A stretch of 64,000 bases of DNA from Sphingomonas ginsengisoli An et al. 2013 (GCF_009363895.1 NZ_CP045434.1:2312501-2376500); one strand, 5' to 3'. Counted from the stretch's first letter, positions 51,596-61,552 are shown. Translations and numbers: made by a program. Notes: a model not told the origin generated them from the sequence alone.

Positions 51596-52928
51596 CGTGC
51601 TGGCTGAGATCGTCGCGCACAAACGGGCCGAGGTCGCGGCGCGGTTGGCGGGGTTCGACGGCGGTGCGGCGGTGCCGAGCGAGCGTTCGCTCGAGGCGGC
51701 GCTGCGCCGGCCGGGCGCGCGGTTCATCATGGAGGTCAAGCGCGCCTCGCCCTCGGGGCATCGCTCGGCGCACTCGATCGAGACGGCGGCGAAGGCTTAT
51801 GCCGGGGTCGCCGATGCGGTGAGCGTGCTGACCGACGAGCGGTTCTTCGGCGGGTCATTCGCGGCGCTGCGGTCGGTGCGCGCGCTGTTCGACGGGCCGA
51901 TCCTCGCAAAGGATTTCGTGGTCGATCCGCGCCAGGTGACCGAAGCGCGATTGCACGGCGCCGATGCGGTGCTGTGCATGTTGTCGGTGCTCGACGACGA
52001 TGGCGCGCGGGCGATGATGGCCGAGGCCGCGCGGCTGGCGATGGACGTGCTGACCGAGGTGCATGACGAGGAAGAGCTCGAGCGCGCGCTGGCGCTGGGA
52101 GCGCGGATCGTCGGGATCAACAACCGGGATTTGAAGACGCTCAGGACCGACCTGGCGGTGACCGAACGGCTGGCACCGCTGGTGCCGGCGGAGCGGGTGC
52201 TGGTGAGCGAATCGGGAATCGCCACCCGCGTCGATGTCGAGCGCCTTGCACCGCTGGCCGACGCCTTCCTGGTCGGTTCGTCGCTGATGGCGGCGGACGA
52301 TGTCGGCGAGGCGGCGCGGGCGCTGGTGTTCGGGCGGGTCAAGGTCTGCGGGCTGACCCGGGCCGAAGATGTGCGGGCGGCGGCCGCGGCGGGGGCGACC
52401 CATGTTGGGTTGATCCTCGTGCCGGGTACGCCGCGGGCGCTGACGGTCGAGCAGGCGGGGCCGCTCGCCGAGGTGGCGCGGGCCGCGGGGCTGAAGCCGG
52501 TCGGTGTGTTTCGTGATGCGCCGGTCGATCAGGTGATCGCGGCGGCCGAGGCGTTGGGGCTGGCGGTGGTGCAGCTGCACGGGGACGAGAGCGCCGACAG
52601 CGTCGCCGCGATCCGCGGGCTGTTCGGCGGCGAGGTGTGGACGGCGGGCGCCGAGGAGCGCGGCGGACATCGGCAATTATTCGACCACGGCGCAGGCGGG
52701 ACCGGCGAGGCGTTCGACTGGGCGACGGTCTCCGATCATCCGCGGCGGCCCGAGGCGTGGCTCGCCGGGGGGATCGGGCCCGACAATGCGCGGGCGGCGC
52801 AGGCGACGGGGGTTTACGGGCTCGACGCCAGCTCGCGGCTCGAATCGGCGCCGGGCATCAAGGATCATGACAAGCTGCGCGCGCTGTTCGCGGCGCTGCG
52901 GCCGACGAAAAGAAAGGCGACACGATGA
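51588..52928 (+). CDS. trpCF: Bifunctional indole-3-glycerol phosphate synthase / phosphoribosylanthranilate isomerase
   Basis: 446 residues from the GTG at 51588 (GAGG 6 nt upstream); an ATG at 51573 is the alternative. Residues 1-250 are Trp[26 protein letters not shown] with the catalytic Lys, [12 protein letters not shown] and LVSESGI. Residues about 251-446 are Trp[13 protein letters not shown] with the catalytic Cys, [18 protein letters not shown] and [10 protein letters not shown] with the catalytic Asp. The fusion is the enterobacterial-type arrangement, whereas alphaproteobacteria usually keep the two separate. It performs two successive steps from phosphoribosylanthranilate to indole-glycerol phosphate. 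Confidence 0.95.
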   Translation: MTDVLAEIVAHKRAEVAARLAGFDGGAAVPSERSLEAALRRPGARFIMEVKRASPSGHRSAHSIETAAKAYAGVADAVSVLTDERFFGGSFAALRSVRALFDGPILAKDFVVDPRQVTEARLHGADAVLCMLSVLDDDGARAMMAEAARLAMDVLTEVHDEEELERALALGARIVGINNRDLKTLRTDLAVTERLAPLVPAERVLVSESGIATRVDVERLAPLADAFLVGSSLMAADDVGEAARALVFGRVKVCGLTRAEDVRAAAAAGATHVGLILVPGTPRALTVEQAGPLAEVARAAGLKPVGVFRDAPVDQVIAAAEALGLAVVQLHGDESADSVAAIRGLFGGEVWTAGAEERGGHRQLFDHGAGGTGEAFDWATVSDHPRRPEAWLAGGIGPDNARAAQATGVYGLDASSRLESAPGIKDHDKLRALFAALRPTKRKATR

Positions 52929-54106
52929 AGCATGACGGACGCTTCGGCCGCTACGGCGGCTGCTACGTGCCCGAGATATTGGTGCCCGCGCTCGAGCAGC
53001 TCGAAGGCGCCTTCCTCGAGGCCGAGCAGGACCCGGCTTTCGCGGCGGAGCTGGAGGAGCTGCTCACGACCTACGCCGGGCGGCCGACGCCGCTGACCCG
53101 CTGTCGCAACCTCGCGGGCGACAGCCCGGCGCGGATTTACCTCAAGCGCGAGGATCTGCTCCATGGCGGGGCGCACAAGACCAACCAGGTGCTGGCGCAG
53201 GGTCTGCTCGCCAAGCGGATGGGCAAGCGCCGGCTGATCGCCGAGACCGGAGCCGGGCAGCATGGCGTCGCGACCGCACTGGCGGGGGCGCTGTTCGGGC
53301 TCGAAACCGAAATCTACATGGGCGCCGACGACGTGGCGCGGCAGCAGCTGAACGTGTTCCGGATGGAGCTGATGGGCGCGAAGGTGATCCCGGTCACCGC
53401 GGGCGACCGGACGCTCAAGGACTCGGTCAACGAGGCGCTGCGCGACTGGACCGCGAGCTTTCCGCATACGCACTATCTGCTCGGCACCGCCGCCGGGCCG
53501 CACCCCTATCCGACGATGGTCCGGCAATTCCAGCGGGTGATCGGCAAGGAGGCGCGGGCGCAGGTGGTCGAGGTCGAGGGGCGGTTGCCCGACGTGGTCG
53601 TCGCCTGCGTGGGCGGCGGGTCGAATGCGATCGGCATGTTCAGCGACTTCATTCCCGACGAGGGCGTCCGGCTGGTCGGGGTCGAGGCGGCGGGCAAGGG
53701 CCTGTCGGGGCACGAGCATGGCGCGACCATCCTGCGCGGGCATCACGGCATCCTCCACGGCACCGAGACTTTGGTGCTGCAGGACAGCGACGGGCAGATC
53801 AGTGACAGCTGGTCGATCTCGGCCGGGCTCGATTATCCCGCAGTGGGGCCCGAGCATGCGTATCTGAAGGAGAGCGGCCGCGCCGATTATGTCGGGGTCG
53901 AGGACGACGATGCGCTCGCCGCCTTCCAGGCGCTGGCGAAAGCCGAGGGGATCATCCCGGCGTTCGAGAGCGCGCATGCGGTGGCCTATGCGATCAAGCT
54001 GGCGCGCGAGGCGGACCGCGAGATGACCATCGTCGTCAACCTGTCGGGGCGTGGCGACAAGGACATGGCGAGCGCGGTCAAGCTGTTGAAGCCGGAGGCC
54101 GCATGA
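52925..54106 (+). CDS. trpB: Tryptophan synthase beta chain
   Basis: 393 residues. The PLP Lys is in [15 protein letters not shown]. The catalytic Glu region ([14 protein letters not shown]) and the phosphate loop [11 protein letters not shown] are intact. It condenses indole with serine. ATGA overlaps with trpCF and trpA support translational coupling, which suits the alpha2-beta2 complex. Confidence 0.98.
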   Translation: MKHDGRFGRYGGCYVPEILVPALEQLEGAFLEAEQDPAFAAELEELLTTYAGRPTPLTRCRNLAGDSPARIYLKREDLLHGGAHKTNQVLAQGLLAKRMGKRRLIAETGAGQHGVATALAGALFGLETEIYMGADDVARQQLNVFRMELMGAKVIPVTAGDRTLKDSVNEALRDWTASFPHTHYLLGTAAGPHPYPTMVRQFQRVIGKEARAQVVEVEGRLPDVVVACVGGGSNAIGMFSDFIPDEGVRLVGVEAAGKGLSGHEHGATILRGHHGILHGTETLVLQDSDGQISDSWSISAGLDYPAVGPEHAYLKESGRADYVGVEDDDALAAFQALAKAEGIIPAFESAHAVAYAIKLAREADREMTIVVNLSGRGDKDMASAVKLLKPEAA

Positions 54107-54891
54107 GCCGCTACGACGAAATGTTCCTGCGCTTGAAGCAGCGGCACGAGGGCGCGTTCGGCGGCTTCCTGATGCTCGGCGATCCCGATGTGGCGACCAG
54201 TGCGACGCTGCTCGACGCCTTGATCGATGGCGGCGCCGACATGATCGAGGTGGGCATTCCCTTCTCCGACCCGGTCGCCGACGGGCCGGTGATCCAGGCG
54301 GCGGCCGAGCGGGCGCTCAAGGCCGGGGTGCGGGTCGACGATTGCTTCGCGCTGCTGCGGCAGTTTCGCGCCAAGCATCCGGCGGTGCCGATCGGGATCC
54401 TGACCTACGCCAATCTGCTGATCGCGCGCGGGCTCGACCGGTTCATGGCCGACGCGGCGGCGGCGGGGGCAGATTCGATGCTGGTCGCCGACGTGCCGAG
54501 CCTCGAGGCCGAACGCTTCGCCACTGCCGCCAAGGCTGCCGGACTTGAGCTGGTAATGATCGCCGCGCCGAACACGCCTGCCGCGGTGGTCGAGCGAATT
54601 GCGCGGTTGAGCGGTGGCTACACTTATTGCGTCGCCCGCGCCGGGGTGACCGGGACGGGCGAGGCGCTCGCGCTCGACCATGATGCGATCTTCGAATTGC
54701 TGGCCGAGGCGGGGGCGCCGCCGCCGATCCTCGGCTTCGGCATCTCGACGCCAGAGCATGTCGCGCAGGCGCTAGCCGCCGGGGCGAACGGGGTCATCGC
54801 CGGCTCGGCGCTGGTCAAGCTCGGCGCCGATCCGGCGGCGCTGCGCCAGCTTGTCAGCGCGATGAAGGACGCTACTGCCCTCGCAGACTGA
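54103..54891 (+). CDS. trpA: Tryptophan synthase alpha chain
   Basis: 262 residues, a TIM barrel. The catalytic Glu and Asp are in [16 protein letters not shown]. The later [16 protein letters not shown] and [15 protein letters not shown] are typical. It cleaves indole-glycerol phosphate and channels indole to TrpB. It overlaps trpB by 4 bp. Confidence 0.97.
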   Translation: MSRYDEMFLRLKQRHEGAFGGFLMLGDPDVATSATLLDALIDGGADMIEVGIPFSDPVADGPVIQAAAERALKAGVRVDDCFALLRQFRAKHPAVPIGILTYANLLIARGLDRFMADAAAAGADSMLVADVPSLEAERFATAAKAAGLELVMIAAPNTPAAVVERIARLSGGYTYCVARAGVTGTGEALALDHDAIFELLAEAGAPPPILGFGISTPEHVAQALAAGANGVIAGSALVKLGADPAALRQLVSAMKDATALAD

Positions 54892-54905
54892 ACAAGGGGA
54901 GCCGC

Positions 54906-55781
54906 ATGGCCATTTCGCTTGAGGGCAGGACCGCGATCGTCACCGGCGCCGGCGGGGGCCTCGGCCGCTGCCACGCGCTGCTGCTGGCGCGCGCGGGCGC
55001 CAGGGTGATCGTCAACGACATTCCGCAGAACATCGGCCTGGCCGAGAAGGTGATGGAGGAAATCCTCAGCGCTGGCGGCAAGGCCTCGGCGTTCGGGGCG
55101 AGCGTCACCAATGAGGCCGCGGTGGCCGAGATGGTGGCAAAAGCGGGGGCGGTCGACATCCTCGTCAACAATGCCGGCATCCTGCGCGACAAGAGCTTCG
55201 CCAAGATGGACCTCGCCGACTTCCGGCTGGTGATGGACGTCCACCTGATGGGCAGCGTCATCTGCACCAAGGCGGTGTGGGACGGGATGCGCGAGCGCAA
55301 TTACGGGCGGATCGTGATGACCACCTCGTCGAGCGGGCTCTACGGCAATTTCGGGCAGAGCAATTACGGCGCGGCGAAGATGGCGCTGGTCGGCTTCATG
55401 CAGACTCTCGCGCTGGAAGGCGCCAAGAACAATGTGAAGGTCAACTGCCTCGCGCCGACCGCGCGGACGGCGATGACCGAGGGGCTGTTGCCGCCGCAGG
55501 CGCTGGAGTTGCTCAAGCCCGAGTTCGTCAGCCCGGCGCTGCTCGCGCTGGTCGCCGAGGAAGCGCCGACGCGGACCATCCTCGCGGCGGGCGCGCAGGG
55601 GGTCGAGGCGGCGCAGATCACGCTGACCAAGGGCATTTCGATCAAGGGGCTCGACGACCTCGACGCCGGGCAGGTCATCCTCGACCGGTTGGGTGAGATC
55701 GGCGACCTCGCCACCGCGACCGTCCCGGGCTCGGGCATGGAGCAGGGGCAGGTCGAGCTCGGCAAGGCGCTCGGCGCCTGA
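54906..55781 (+). CDS. SDR-family dehydrogenase, 3-hydroxyacyl-CoA dehydrogenase-like (MFE-2 type)
   Basis: 291 residues. The NAD-binding motif is IVTGAGGGLGRCHALLLA, followed by ILVNNAGILRDKSF, the catalytic Ser region MTTSSSGLYGNFGQ, YGAAKMALVGF (Tyr-x-x-x-Lys) and KVNCLAPTARTAMT. RDKSF and the C-terminal extension resemble the dehydrogenase units of peroxisomal-type multifunctional beta-oxidation proteins. The substrate is not certain. Its place between trpA and aroA (14 bp after trpA, 4-bp overlap with aroA) means it shares the attenuated transcript, although no aromatic role is evident. Confidence 0.85.
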   Translation: MAISLEGRTAIVTGAGGGLGRCHALLLARAGARVIVNDIPQNIGLAEKVMEEILSAGGKASAFGASVTNEAAVAEMVAKAGAVDILVNNAGILRDKSFAKMDLADFRLVMDVHLMGSVICTKAVWDGMRERNYGRIVMTTSSSGLYGNFGQSNYGAAKMALVGFMQTLALEGAKNNVKVNCLAPTARTAMTEGLLPPQALELLKPEFVSPALLALVAEEAPTRTILAAGAQGVEAAQITLTKGISIKGLDDLDAGQVILDRLGEIGDLATATVPGSGMEQGQVELGKALGA

Positions 55782-57064
55782 AGCTGACGAGCCGCCCGTC
55801 GGGGCCGCTCGCCGGCCGCTTCGCCGTTCCCGGCGACAAGTCGCTGTCGCACCGCGCGCTGATCTTCGGCGCGCTGGCCGAGGGCGAGACGGTGGTCAGC
55901 GGGTTGCTCGAAAGCGCCGACGTGCTGGCCACGGCGCAGGCGCTGCGCGCGTTCGGGGTGCGGGTCGAGCAGTTCGGGCCGGGGCGCTGGCGGGTGATCG
56001 GAGGGCGCTGGCGAACCCCGGACGCGCCGATCGATTGCGGCAACAGCGGGACGAGCGCGCGATTGCTGATGGGCGCGGCGGCGGGGCAGGGAGTGAGCGC
56101 GACCTTCACCGGCGACGCCTCGCTGAGTCGCCGACCGATGGGACGGGTGCGGCGGCCGTTGGAGGCGATGGGCGTACGGTTCGAGGGCGGCGAGACATTG
56201 CCGCTGACGCTGCGCGGGCCGGTGACCCAGGGAATCGTGCACGTGAACGTGCCGGCGTCGGCGCAGGTCAAGTCGGCGGTGCTGCTCGCCGGGCTCGGCA
56301 CCGACCAGCCGGTCAGCGTCACCGAGCCGGTGCCGAGCCGCGATCATAGCGAAATCATGCTGGCGGCGATGGGGGTCGACGTCGTTCGCGAGGGCGAGCG
56401 GGTCAGCCTCGGCGAGCGCCGCCAGCTCAAGCCCGCACTGATCCCGATCGCGGGCGATCCGTCGTCGGCCGCCTTTGCGCTCGCGGCGGCGGCGATCGTG
56501 CCCGGGTCGGAGGTGACCGCGCCTGACATGCTCCTGAACCCGCAGCGGAGCGGCTTCGTCATGGCGTTGCAGCGGATGGGCGCCGACGTCGCGCTGGCCA
56601 ATGTGCGCGGGCAGGCGGGGGAGACGATCGGCGACGTACGGGTGCGATTCGGGCCGTTGTTCGGGGCCGAGTTCACGCCCGAGGAAATCCCCTCGATGGT
56701 CGACGAGATCCCGATCCTTGCGGTGCTCGCGGCTTGTGCACGGGGAGAGACGCGGATCGAGGGGCTCGACGAGCTTAGGCACAAGGAGAGCGACCGGCTG
56801 GCGCTGATGGCGGCGGGGCTGGCGGCGTGCGGGGTGGACGCGCGCGCCGAGGGCGATGCGCTGGTGATCACGGGCGGCGCGGTGCCGGGCGGGGCCGAAG
56901 TAGCGACCCACGGCGATCACCGGATCGCGATGGCGCATCTGGTGCTGGGGCTCGCCGCCGCGCAGCCGGTGACGGTCGACGAGGCGGAGATGATTTCGAC
57001 CAGCTTCCCGACCTTCGTGACCGCGATGCGCGGGCTTGGCGCGGACATCAGGGAGGCGGCATGA
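55778..57064 (+). CDS. aroA: 3-phosphoshikimate 1-carboxyvinyltransferase (EPSP synthase), probable CTG start
   Basis: 428 residues counted from a CTG at 55778. All family motifs are present: [69 protein letters not shown] and THGDHRIAM. The frame contains no ATG or GTG between the upstream gene and the KSLSHR motif; the first GTG (55892) would delete the conserved N-terminal Lys. The CTG forms a CTGA overlap with the SDR stop, just where this operon elsewhere uses ATGA. It makes EPSP, the last but one step to chorismate. Confidence 0.93.
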   Translation: MKLTSRPSGPLAGRFAVPGDKSLSHRALIFGALAEGETVVSGLLESADVLATAQALRAFGVRVEQFGPGRWRVIGGRWRTPDAPIDCGNSGTSARLLMGAAAGQGVSATFTGDASLSRRPMGRVRRPLEAMGVRFEGGETLPLTLRGPVTQGIVHVNVPASAQVKSAVLLAGLGTDQPVSVTEPVPSRDHSEIMLAAMGVDVVREGERVSLGERRQLKPALIPIAGDPSSAAFALAAAAIVPGSEVTAPDMLLNPQRSGFVMALQRMGADVALANVRGQAGETIGDVRVRFGPLFGAEFTPEEIPSMVDEIPILAVLAACARGETRIEGLDELRHKESDRLALMAAGLAACGVDARAEGDALVITGGAVPGGAEVATHGDHRIAMAHLVLGLAAAQPVTVDEAEMISTSFPTFVTAMRGLGADIREAA

Positions 57065-58047
57065 GCTGGAACGGCTTCGGGCGGCTGCTGCGGCTGACGA
57101 GTTGGGGCGAGAGCCATGGGCCGGCGATCGGCGGGGTGCTCGACGGCTGCCCGCCGGGGATCGCGCTCGACGAGGCGCAGGTGCAGCATTTCCTCGATTT
57201 GCGGCGGCCGGGGACGGGCAAGAACGTCTCGCCGCGGCAGGAGCCCGACCGGGTGCGGCTGCTGTCGGGGATTTACGAGGGGCGGACGACGGGGACGCCG
57301 ATCGGCTTCATGATCGACAATGTCGATGCGCGGTCAGGGGATTATGCCGGGCTGCCGTTCCGGCCGGGGCATGCCGACTTGGCCTATCAGCAGAAATACG
57401 GGCTGCGCGATCCGCGCGGCGGCGGGCGGGCAAGCGCGCGCGAGACCGCGATCCGGGTCGCCGGCGGGGCGATCGCGCGGCTGATCATCCCCGAGGTGAC
57501 GATTATCGCGAAGGTGGTCGAGATTGGCGGCGAGGCTGACGGTAGCCGGTGGGAAGCGCTGCTCGACGAGGCGCGCGCGGCGGGCGACAGCCTTGGTGCG
57601 GTGATCGAGTGCGTCGCGGGCGGGGTGCCGGCGGGCTGGGGGGCGCCGGTCTATGGCAAGCTCGACGCCGATCTCGCGGGGGCGTGCATGGGGATCAATG
57701 CGGTCAAGGCGGTCGAGATCGGCGACGGCTTCGCGGCGGCGTGCCTGAAGGGCAGCGAGAATGCCGACGCGATCCGGAGCGGCGGGCGGTTCGACAGCAA
57801 CCATGCGGGCGGGATCACCGGGGGCATCTCGACCGGGCAGGAGGTCGTCGTCCGCGTGGCGTTCAAGCCGACCTCGTCGATCCGGGTGCCGGTGCCGAGC
57901 GTGGACGAGGCCGGGAATGAGGTCGATGCGGTCACGCGGGGCCGGCACGATCCGTGCGTCGGGATCAGGGGCGCGCCGGTGGTCGAGGCGATGGTCGCGC
58001 TGGTGCTGGCGGATCACAAATTGCTGCACCGGGGGCAGTGCGGGTGA
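57061..58047 (+). CDS. aroC: Chorismate synthase
   Basis: 328 residues, somewhat shorter than the usual 350-370. The N-terminal [20 protein letters not shown], the central [15 protein letters not shown] with [14 protein letters not shown], and [14 protein letters not shown] are the FMN/EPSP-binding signatures. It makes chorismate, the precursor for trpE. It overlaps aroA by 4 bp and ends the transcript, followed by a palindromic repeat. Confidence 0.96.
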   Translation: MSWNGFGRLLRLTSWGESHGPAIGGVLDGCPPGIALDEAQVQHFLDLRRPGTGKNVSPRQEPDRVRLLSGIYEGRTTGTPIGFMIDNVDARSGDYAGLPFRPGHADLAYQQKYGLRDPRGGGRASARETAIRVAGGAIARLIIPEVTIIAKVVEIGGEADGSRWEALLDEARAAGDSLGAVIECVAGGVPAGWGAPVYGKLDADLAGACMGINAVKAVEIGDGFAAACLKGSENADAIRSGGRFDSNHAGGITGGISTGQEVVVRVAFKPTSSIRVPVPSVDEAGNEVDAVTRGRHDPCVGIRGAPVVEAMVALVLADHKLLHRGQCG

Positions 58048-58053
58048 TCAGGT

Positions 58054-58137
58054 CGTCATTGCGAGCATAGCGAAGCAATCCATAGCTCAGTCATGCGTCG
58101 ACGCGGCCTGGATTGCTTCGCTTCGCTCGCAATAACG
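58054..58137. repeat. Palindromic repeat (CGTCATTGCGAG type), copy 1
   Basis: The left arm CGTCATTGCGAGCATAGCG with AAGCAATCCA, and the right arm TGGATTGCTTCGCTTCGC with TCGCAATAACG, form a long hairpin between the convergent aroC and paaD genes. It could act as a shared terminator or RNA-stability element. Confidence 0.85.
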
Positions 58138-58145
58138 AAGAGGCG

Positions 58146-58583
58146 TCAGTGGCACTTGAAGCGGTCGAAGGGTTCGAGGCAGTCACGGCAGCGATACTGG
58201 CTCTTGCAGGGGGTCGAGCCGAAGCGGCTGATTTCCTCGACGTGATCTGAGCCGCATTGCGGGCAGGCGACCGCGCCCGAGGGCTCGGGCGGGGCGATGC
58301 CGTACTTCCGTAAGGCTTCGCGACCCTCGGGGGTGATCCACTCGGTGGTCCAGGGCGGGGCGATGGCGGTCTCGATCCGGACCGAGCGATAGCCAGCGGC
58401 GTCGAGCGCGGCGCGGATGCTCTGCTCGATCACCAGGGTGGCGGGGCAGCCCGAATAGGTCGGGGTGATGACGACGCGGTCGGCCGACACCTCGCGGACG
58501 ATGCCGAGGTCGACCACCGAGATGACCGGGATCTCGGGGTCGGGGACTTCGCGGAGGACGTCCCAGAGGTTGTCCGTCGTCAT
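58146..58583 (-). CDS. paaD: PaaD-like iron-sulfur/metal-sulfur protein (MIP18/DUF59 family)
   Basis: 145 residues. The DUF59 part opens LREVPDPEIPVISVVDLGIV and has ITPTYSGCPATLVIEQ with the conserved Cys. The C-terminal zinc-ribbon part has VACPQCGSDHVEEI and YRCRDCLEPFDRFKCH. This two-part layout is that of PaaD, which matures the phenylacetyl-CoA epoxygenase. The paaABCE genes are absent here, so it is separated from its normal partners. The only ATG at the right place (58583) lies in the arm of a palindromic repeat, with no Shine-Dalgarno before it. Confidence 0.85.
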   Translation of the reverse strand: MTTDNLWDVLREVPDPEIPVISVVDLGIVREVSADRVVITPTYSGCPATLVIEQSIRAALDAAGYRSVRIETAIAPPWTTEWITPEGREALRKYGIAPPEPSGAVACPQCGSDHVEEISRFGSTPCKSQYRCRDCLEPFDRFKCH

Positions 58584-58648
58584 TGCGAACCGCGGGTGAA
58601 GCAATCCATCGCCGCGATATGGATTGCTTCGCTCCGCTCGCAATGACG
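58578..58648. repeat. Palindromic repeat (CGTCATTGCGAG type), copy 2
   Basis: Arms CGTCATTGCGAAC and CTCGCAATGACG enclose GAAGCAATCCA / TGGATTGCTTC. It fills the gap between the thiolase and paaD, and its left edge supplies the paaD ATG. Confidence 0.85.
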
Positions 58649-58656
58649 CGGGACCA

Positions 58657-59859
58657 TCAGACCCGCTCGATCGCCATGGCAATGCCCTGGCCGACGCCGA
58701 TGCACATGGTGGCGAGGGCGTAGCGGCCGCCGGTGCGCTGGAGTTCCTCGGTGGCGGTGAGGGCGAGGCGGGCGCCGCTCATGCCGAGCGGATGGCCGAG
58801 CGCGATGGCGCCGCCGTTGGGGTTCACGCGGGGGTCGTCGTCGGCGATGTTGAGTTGGCGGAGGACCGCGAGGCCCTGCGCGGCGAAGGCTTCGTTCAAT
58901 TCGATCACGTCCATCTGGGCGAGGGTGAGGCCGAGGCGGGCGAGTAGCTTCTCGGTCGCCGGGGCGGGGCCGATGCCCATGATCCGCGGCGGCACGCCGG
59001 CGACCGCGGCGCCGAGCACGCGGGCGCGGGGGGTGAGGCCGTGGCGCTTCGCCATTTCCTCCGAGGCGACGATCAGCGCGGCGGCGCCGTCGTTGACGCC
59101 CGAGGCATTGCCCGCGGTGACGGTGCCGTCCTTGCGGACGATCGGCTTCAGCGCGGCGAGCTTGTCGAGGCCGGTGAGGCGGGGGTGCTCGTCCTTGTCG
59201 ACGGTGGTGACCTCGCCCTTGCGGCCGGGGATGTCGACCGCGACGATCTCGGCGGCGAGGCGGCCGTTGGCTTGCGCGACGGCGGCCTTCTCCTGGCTGC
59301 GCTGGGCGAAGGCGTCCTGGTCTTCGCGGCTGATCGAGAAGTCGTCGGCGACATTCTCCGCGGTGCTCGGCATCGTGTCGTCGCCATAGGCGTCGCGCAG
59401 CTTCGGGTTGACGAAGCGCCAGCCGATGGTGGTGTCGTAGATTTCGGCGTTGCGGTCGAACGCCGATTGCGCCTTGGGGAGGACGAAGGGCGCGCGGCTC
59501 ATGCTTTCGCTGCCGCCGGCGAGGATGAAGTCCTTGTCGCCACTCTTGATCGCGCGCGCCGCCATCGCGACGGCGTCGAGGCCCGAGCCGCACAGGCGAT
59601 TGAGGGTCACGCCCCCGCTCTGGTGGGGCAGGCCGGCGAGGAGGCCGGCCATGCGCGCGAGGTTGCGATTGTCCTCGCCCGCCTGGTTGGCGCAGCCGAG
59701 GATGATGTCGTCGAGTTGCTCCCAGTCGGCTTTTGCGTTGCGCTCCATCAGGGCGCGGACGGGGATGGCGGCGAGGTCGTCGGCGCGGACCGAGGACAGC
59801 GCGCCGGCATAGCGGCCGATAGGGGTACGGACGGCGTCGCAGATGAAGGCTTGGGTCAA
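58657..59859 (-). CDS. pcaF: Thiolase, 3-oxoadipyl-CoA type
   Basis: 400 residues. The acyl-enzyme Cys is in TLNRLCGSGLDAVAMAA, the His in NPNGGAIALGHPLGMSGAR, and the second Cys near ALATMCIGVGQG. The block AEIYDTTIGWRFVNP is characteristic of PaaJ/PcaF, the beta-ketoadipyl-CoA thiolases of aromatic degradation. It splits 3-oxoadipyl-CoA to succinyl- and acetyl-CoA. A general acetyl-CoA acyltransferase role is the alternative. It lies between hppD and paaD on the same strand. Confidence 0.85.
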   Translation of the reverse strand: MTQAFICDAVRTPIGRYAGALSSVRADDLAAIPVRALMERNAKADWEQLDDIILGCANQAGEDNRNLARMAGLLAGLPHQSGGVTLNRLCGSGLDAVAMAARAIKSGDKDFILAGGSESMSRAPFVLPKAQSAFDRNAEIYDTTIGWRFVNPKLRDAYGDDTMPSTAENVADDFSISREDQDAFAQRSQEKAAVAQANGRLAAEIVAVDIPGRKGEVTTVDKDEHPRLTGLDKLAALKPIVRKDGTVTAGNASGVNDGAAALIVASEEMAKRHGLTPRARVLGAAVAGVPPRIMGIGPAPATEKLLARLGLTLAQMDVIELNEAFAAQGLAVLRQLNIADDDPRVNPNGGAIALGHPLGMSGARLALTATEELQRTGGRYALATMCIGVGQGIAMAIERV

Positions 59860-59891
59860 GTCGAATGTCTCTCAATCGCGCCGGGAGCAGT

Positions 59892-59979
59892 CGTCACCCC
59901 GGACTTGATCCGGGGTCCACCTGTCTGGCTTGATGCTGGGTCCAAAGAAGGTGGATCCCGGGTCAAGCCCGGGATGACG
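59892..59979. repeat. Intergenic palindrome (CGTCACCCCGGACTTG type)
   Basis: The left arm CGTCACCCCGGACTTGATCC pairs with the right arm ending TCAAGCCCGGGATGACG, in the gap between hppD and the thiolase gene. Its core CCCCGGA...TCCGGGG also appears inside element C in imuB. Confidence 0.8.
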
Positions 59980-59984
59980 ATGGA

Positions 59985-61070
59985 CTATTCCGCCGAAATG
60001 ACGCCGCGCCGAATCTGATCCAGCTCGATCGACTCGAACAGCGCCTTGAAATTGCCTTCGCCGAAGCCCTCGTTCCCCTTGCGCTGGATGATCTCGTAGA
60101 AGATCGGGCCGATCACGTTCTGGGTGAAGATCTGGAGGAGCAGGCCCTGGCCTTCGGTCGGGGCGCCGTCGACGAGGATCTTGCGCTTCTTGAGCTCGTG
60201 CAGCGGTTCGCCGTGGTCCTTCACGCGCTCGTCGAGCAGGTCGTAGTAGGTGTCGATCGTGTCCTGGAAGGGGATGCCGCGTTCGGACAGGATGTCGACG
60301 GATGCGTAGATGTCGTCGCTGCCGAGCGCGATGTGCTGGATGCCTTCGCCTTTGTATTCGCGGAGGAATTCCTCGATCTGGCTCTTGTCGTCCTGGCTCT
60401 CGTTCAGCGGGATACGGATCTTGCCGCAGGGACTGGTCATCGCCTTGGAGAAGAGGCCGGTGACCTTCCCTTCGATGTCGAAGTAGCGGATCTCGCGGAA
60501 GTTGAAGAGGCGCTCGTAGAACTCCGCCCAGTGCGCCATGCGGCCGCGGTGGACGTTGTGGGTGAGGTGGTCGAGGTAGACGAGGTGGGCGTTGGCGGTG
60601 CGTTCGGTCGCTTGCCACTCGGGCTCGAAGGTGAAGCTGTCCTCATACCAGTTGCCGGCGGCGCCGTAGCGGTCGACGAGGTAGAGGCGCGAGCCGCCGA
60701 TGCCCTCGATCGCGGGGGCGCCGAGGCCGCCATGGCTGGCGTCGGTCGCGCCCAGTTCGAGCGCGCGGGCGTGGGCCTTGGCGGCGTCCTTGACGCGGAA
60801 GGCCATCGACACCGCCGAAGGGCCATGGTCGCGCGCGAAGTCGGCGGCGTGGCCCTCGGTCTCGGCGTTGATGAGGAAGTTGATGTCGCCCTGGCGGTGG
60901 AGGGTGATGTCGGCCGAGCGGTGGCGCGCGACGACCGGGAAGCCGAGCTTCGAGAACAGCGAGCGCAGCAGCTCGGGGTCGGGGGCGGCGAATTCGACGA
61001 ATTCGAAGCCGTCGGTGCCCATCGGGTTCTCGAGCCCGAGCGGCGACAGCTCGGCGGTGGCGGTGGCCAT
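59985..61070 (-). CDS. hppD: 4-hydroxyphenylpyruvate dioxygenase
   Basis: 361 residues of the vicinal-oxygen-chelate fold. Fe(II) ligands are the His in YLDHLTHNVHRGRM, the His in GEGIQHIALGSDD and the Glu in GPIFYEIIQRKGNEGFGEGN, with the C-terminal helix that shields the active site (ALFESIELDQIRRG). It turns 4-hydroxyphenylpyruvate, from tyrosine transamination, into homogentisate. It is divergent from phhB (87-bp gap), so the two may share a regulatory region. Confidence 0.97.
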   Translation of the reverse strand: MATATAELSPLGLENPMGTDGFEFVEFAAPDPELLRSLFSKLGFPVVARHRSADITLHRQGDINFLINAETEGHAADFARDHGPSAVSMAFRVKDAAKAHARALELGATDASHGGLGAPAIEGIGGSRLYLVDRYGAAGNWYEDSFTFEPEWQATERTANAHLVYLDHLTHNVHRGRMAHWAEFYERLFNFREIRYFDIEGKVTGLFSKAMTSPCGKIRIPLNESQDDKSQIEEFLREYKGEGIQHIALGSDDIYASVDILSERGIPFQDTIDTYYDLLDERVKDHGEPLHELKKRKILVDGAPTEGQGLLLQIFTQNVIGPIFYEIIQRKGNEGFGEGNFKALFESIELDQIRRGVISAE

Positions 61071-61157
61071 GATGATACTCCTCTTACCTGGCGCCGTCCC
61101 TGCTCCGCTTGACGCGGGCTTTCAAGCGCGCGCAAGGCCAGCGGGAGGAGACAGGCG

Positions 61158-61406
61158 GTGAACCAGGCGACGGGTTGGATCGAACGCGACGGGGCGTTGC
61201 ACCGCAGCTTCCGCTTCGCCGACTTCAGCGCGGCCTTCGCTTTCCTGACCCGGGTCGCGCTCCATGCCGAGAAGGTCGACCATCATCCCGAGTTCACGTC
61301 CGTGTGGAACCGGGTCGACTTCCGGCTAACCAGCCACGACGCCGGCGGGGTGACGGACCGCGACCGCGCGCTGGCGCAGGCGATCGACGACCTCGCCGCT
61401 CAGTAG
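61158..61406 (+). CDS. phhB: Pterin-4a-carbinolamine dehydratase
   Basis: 82 residues from a GTG. The family signature appears as [20 protein letters not shown] followed by [15 protein letters not shown], with the conserved His pair. It dehydrates the 4a-hydroxypterin produced by phenylalanine hydroxylase, regenerating the cofactor. phhA lies 0.8 kb downstream, with the thioesterase between. Its stop overlaps the small minus-strand gene. Confidence 0.93.
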   Translation: MNQATGWIERDGALHRSFRFADFSAAFAFLTRVALHAEKVDHHPEFTSVWNRVDFRLTSHDAGGVTDRDRALAQAIDDLAAQ

Positions 61407-61552
61407 GAGCCCGCGCCCTCGGCCTTGTTCTTGTTGTGGCCGATCACCGCGCCGACGATCCCGCCGATGATCGGTCCGACGATCGGCAGCGGGATGGCGA
61501 TCAGCGCGCCGACCGCGGCATATTTCGCGATCCGCTTGTTCTCGGGGGTCAT
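61400..61552 (-). CDS. 50-residue glycine-zipper membrane protein
   Basis: Translating the minus strand from the ATG at 61552 gives a protein beginning [20 protein letters not shown]. Two short hydrophobic stretches are joined by LPIVGPIIG and followed by [13 protein letters not shown], a G-x3-G glycine-zipper pattern typical of small membrane or lipoprotein-like oligomerising proteins. The stop overlaps the phhB stop. Codon use fits the genome. The function is unknown. Confidence 0.65.
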   Translation of the reverse strand: MTPENKRIAKYAAVGALIAIPLPIVGPIIGGIVGAVIGHNKNKAEGAGSY

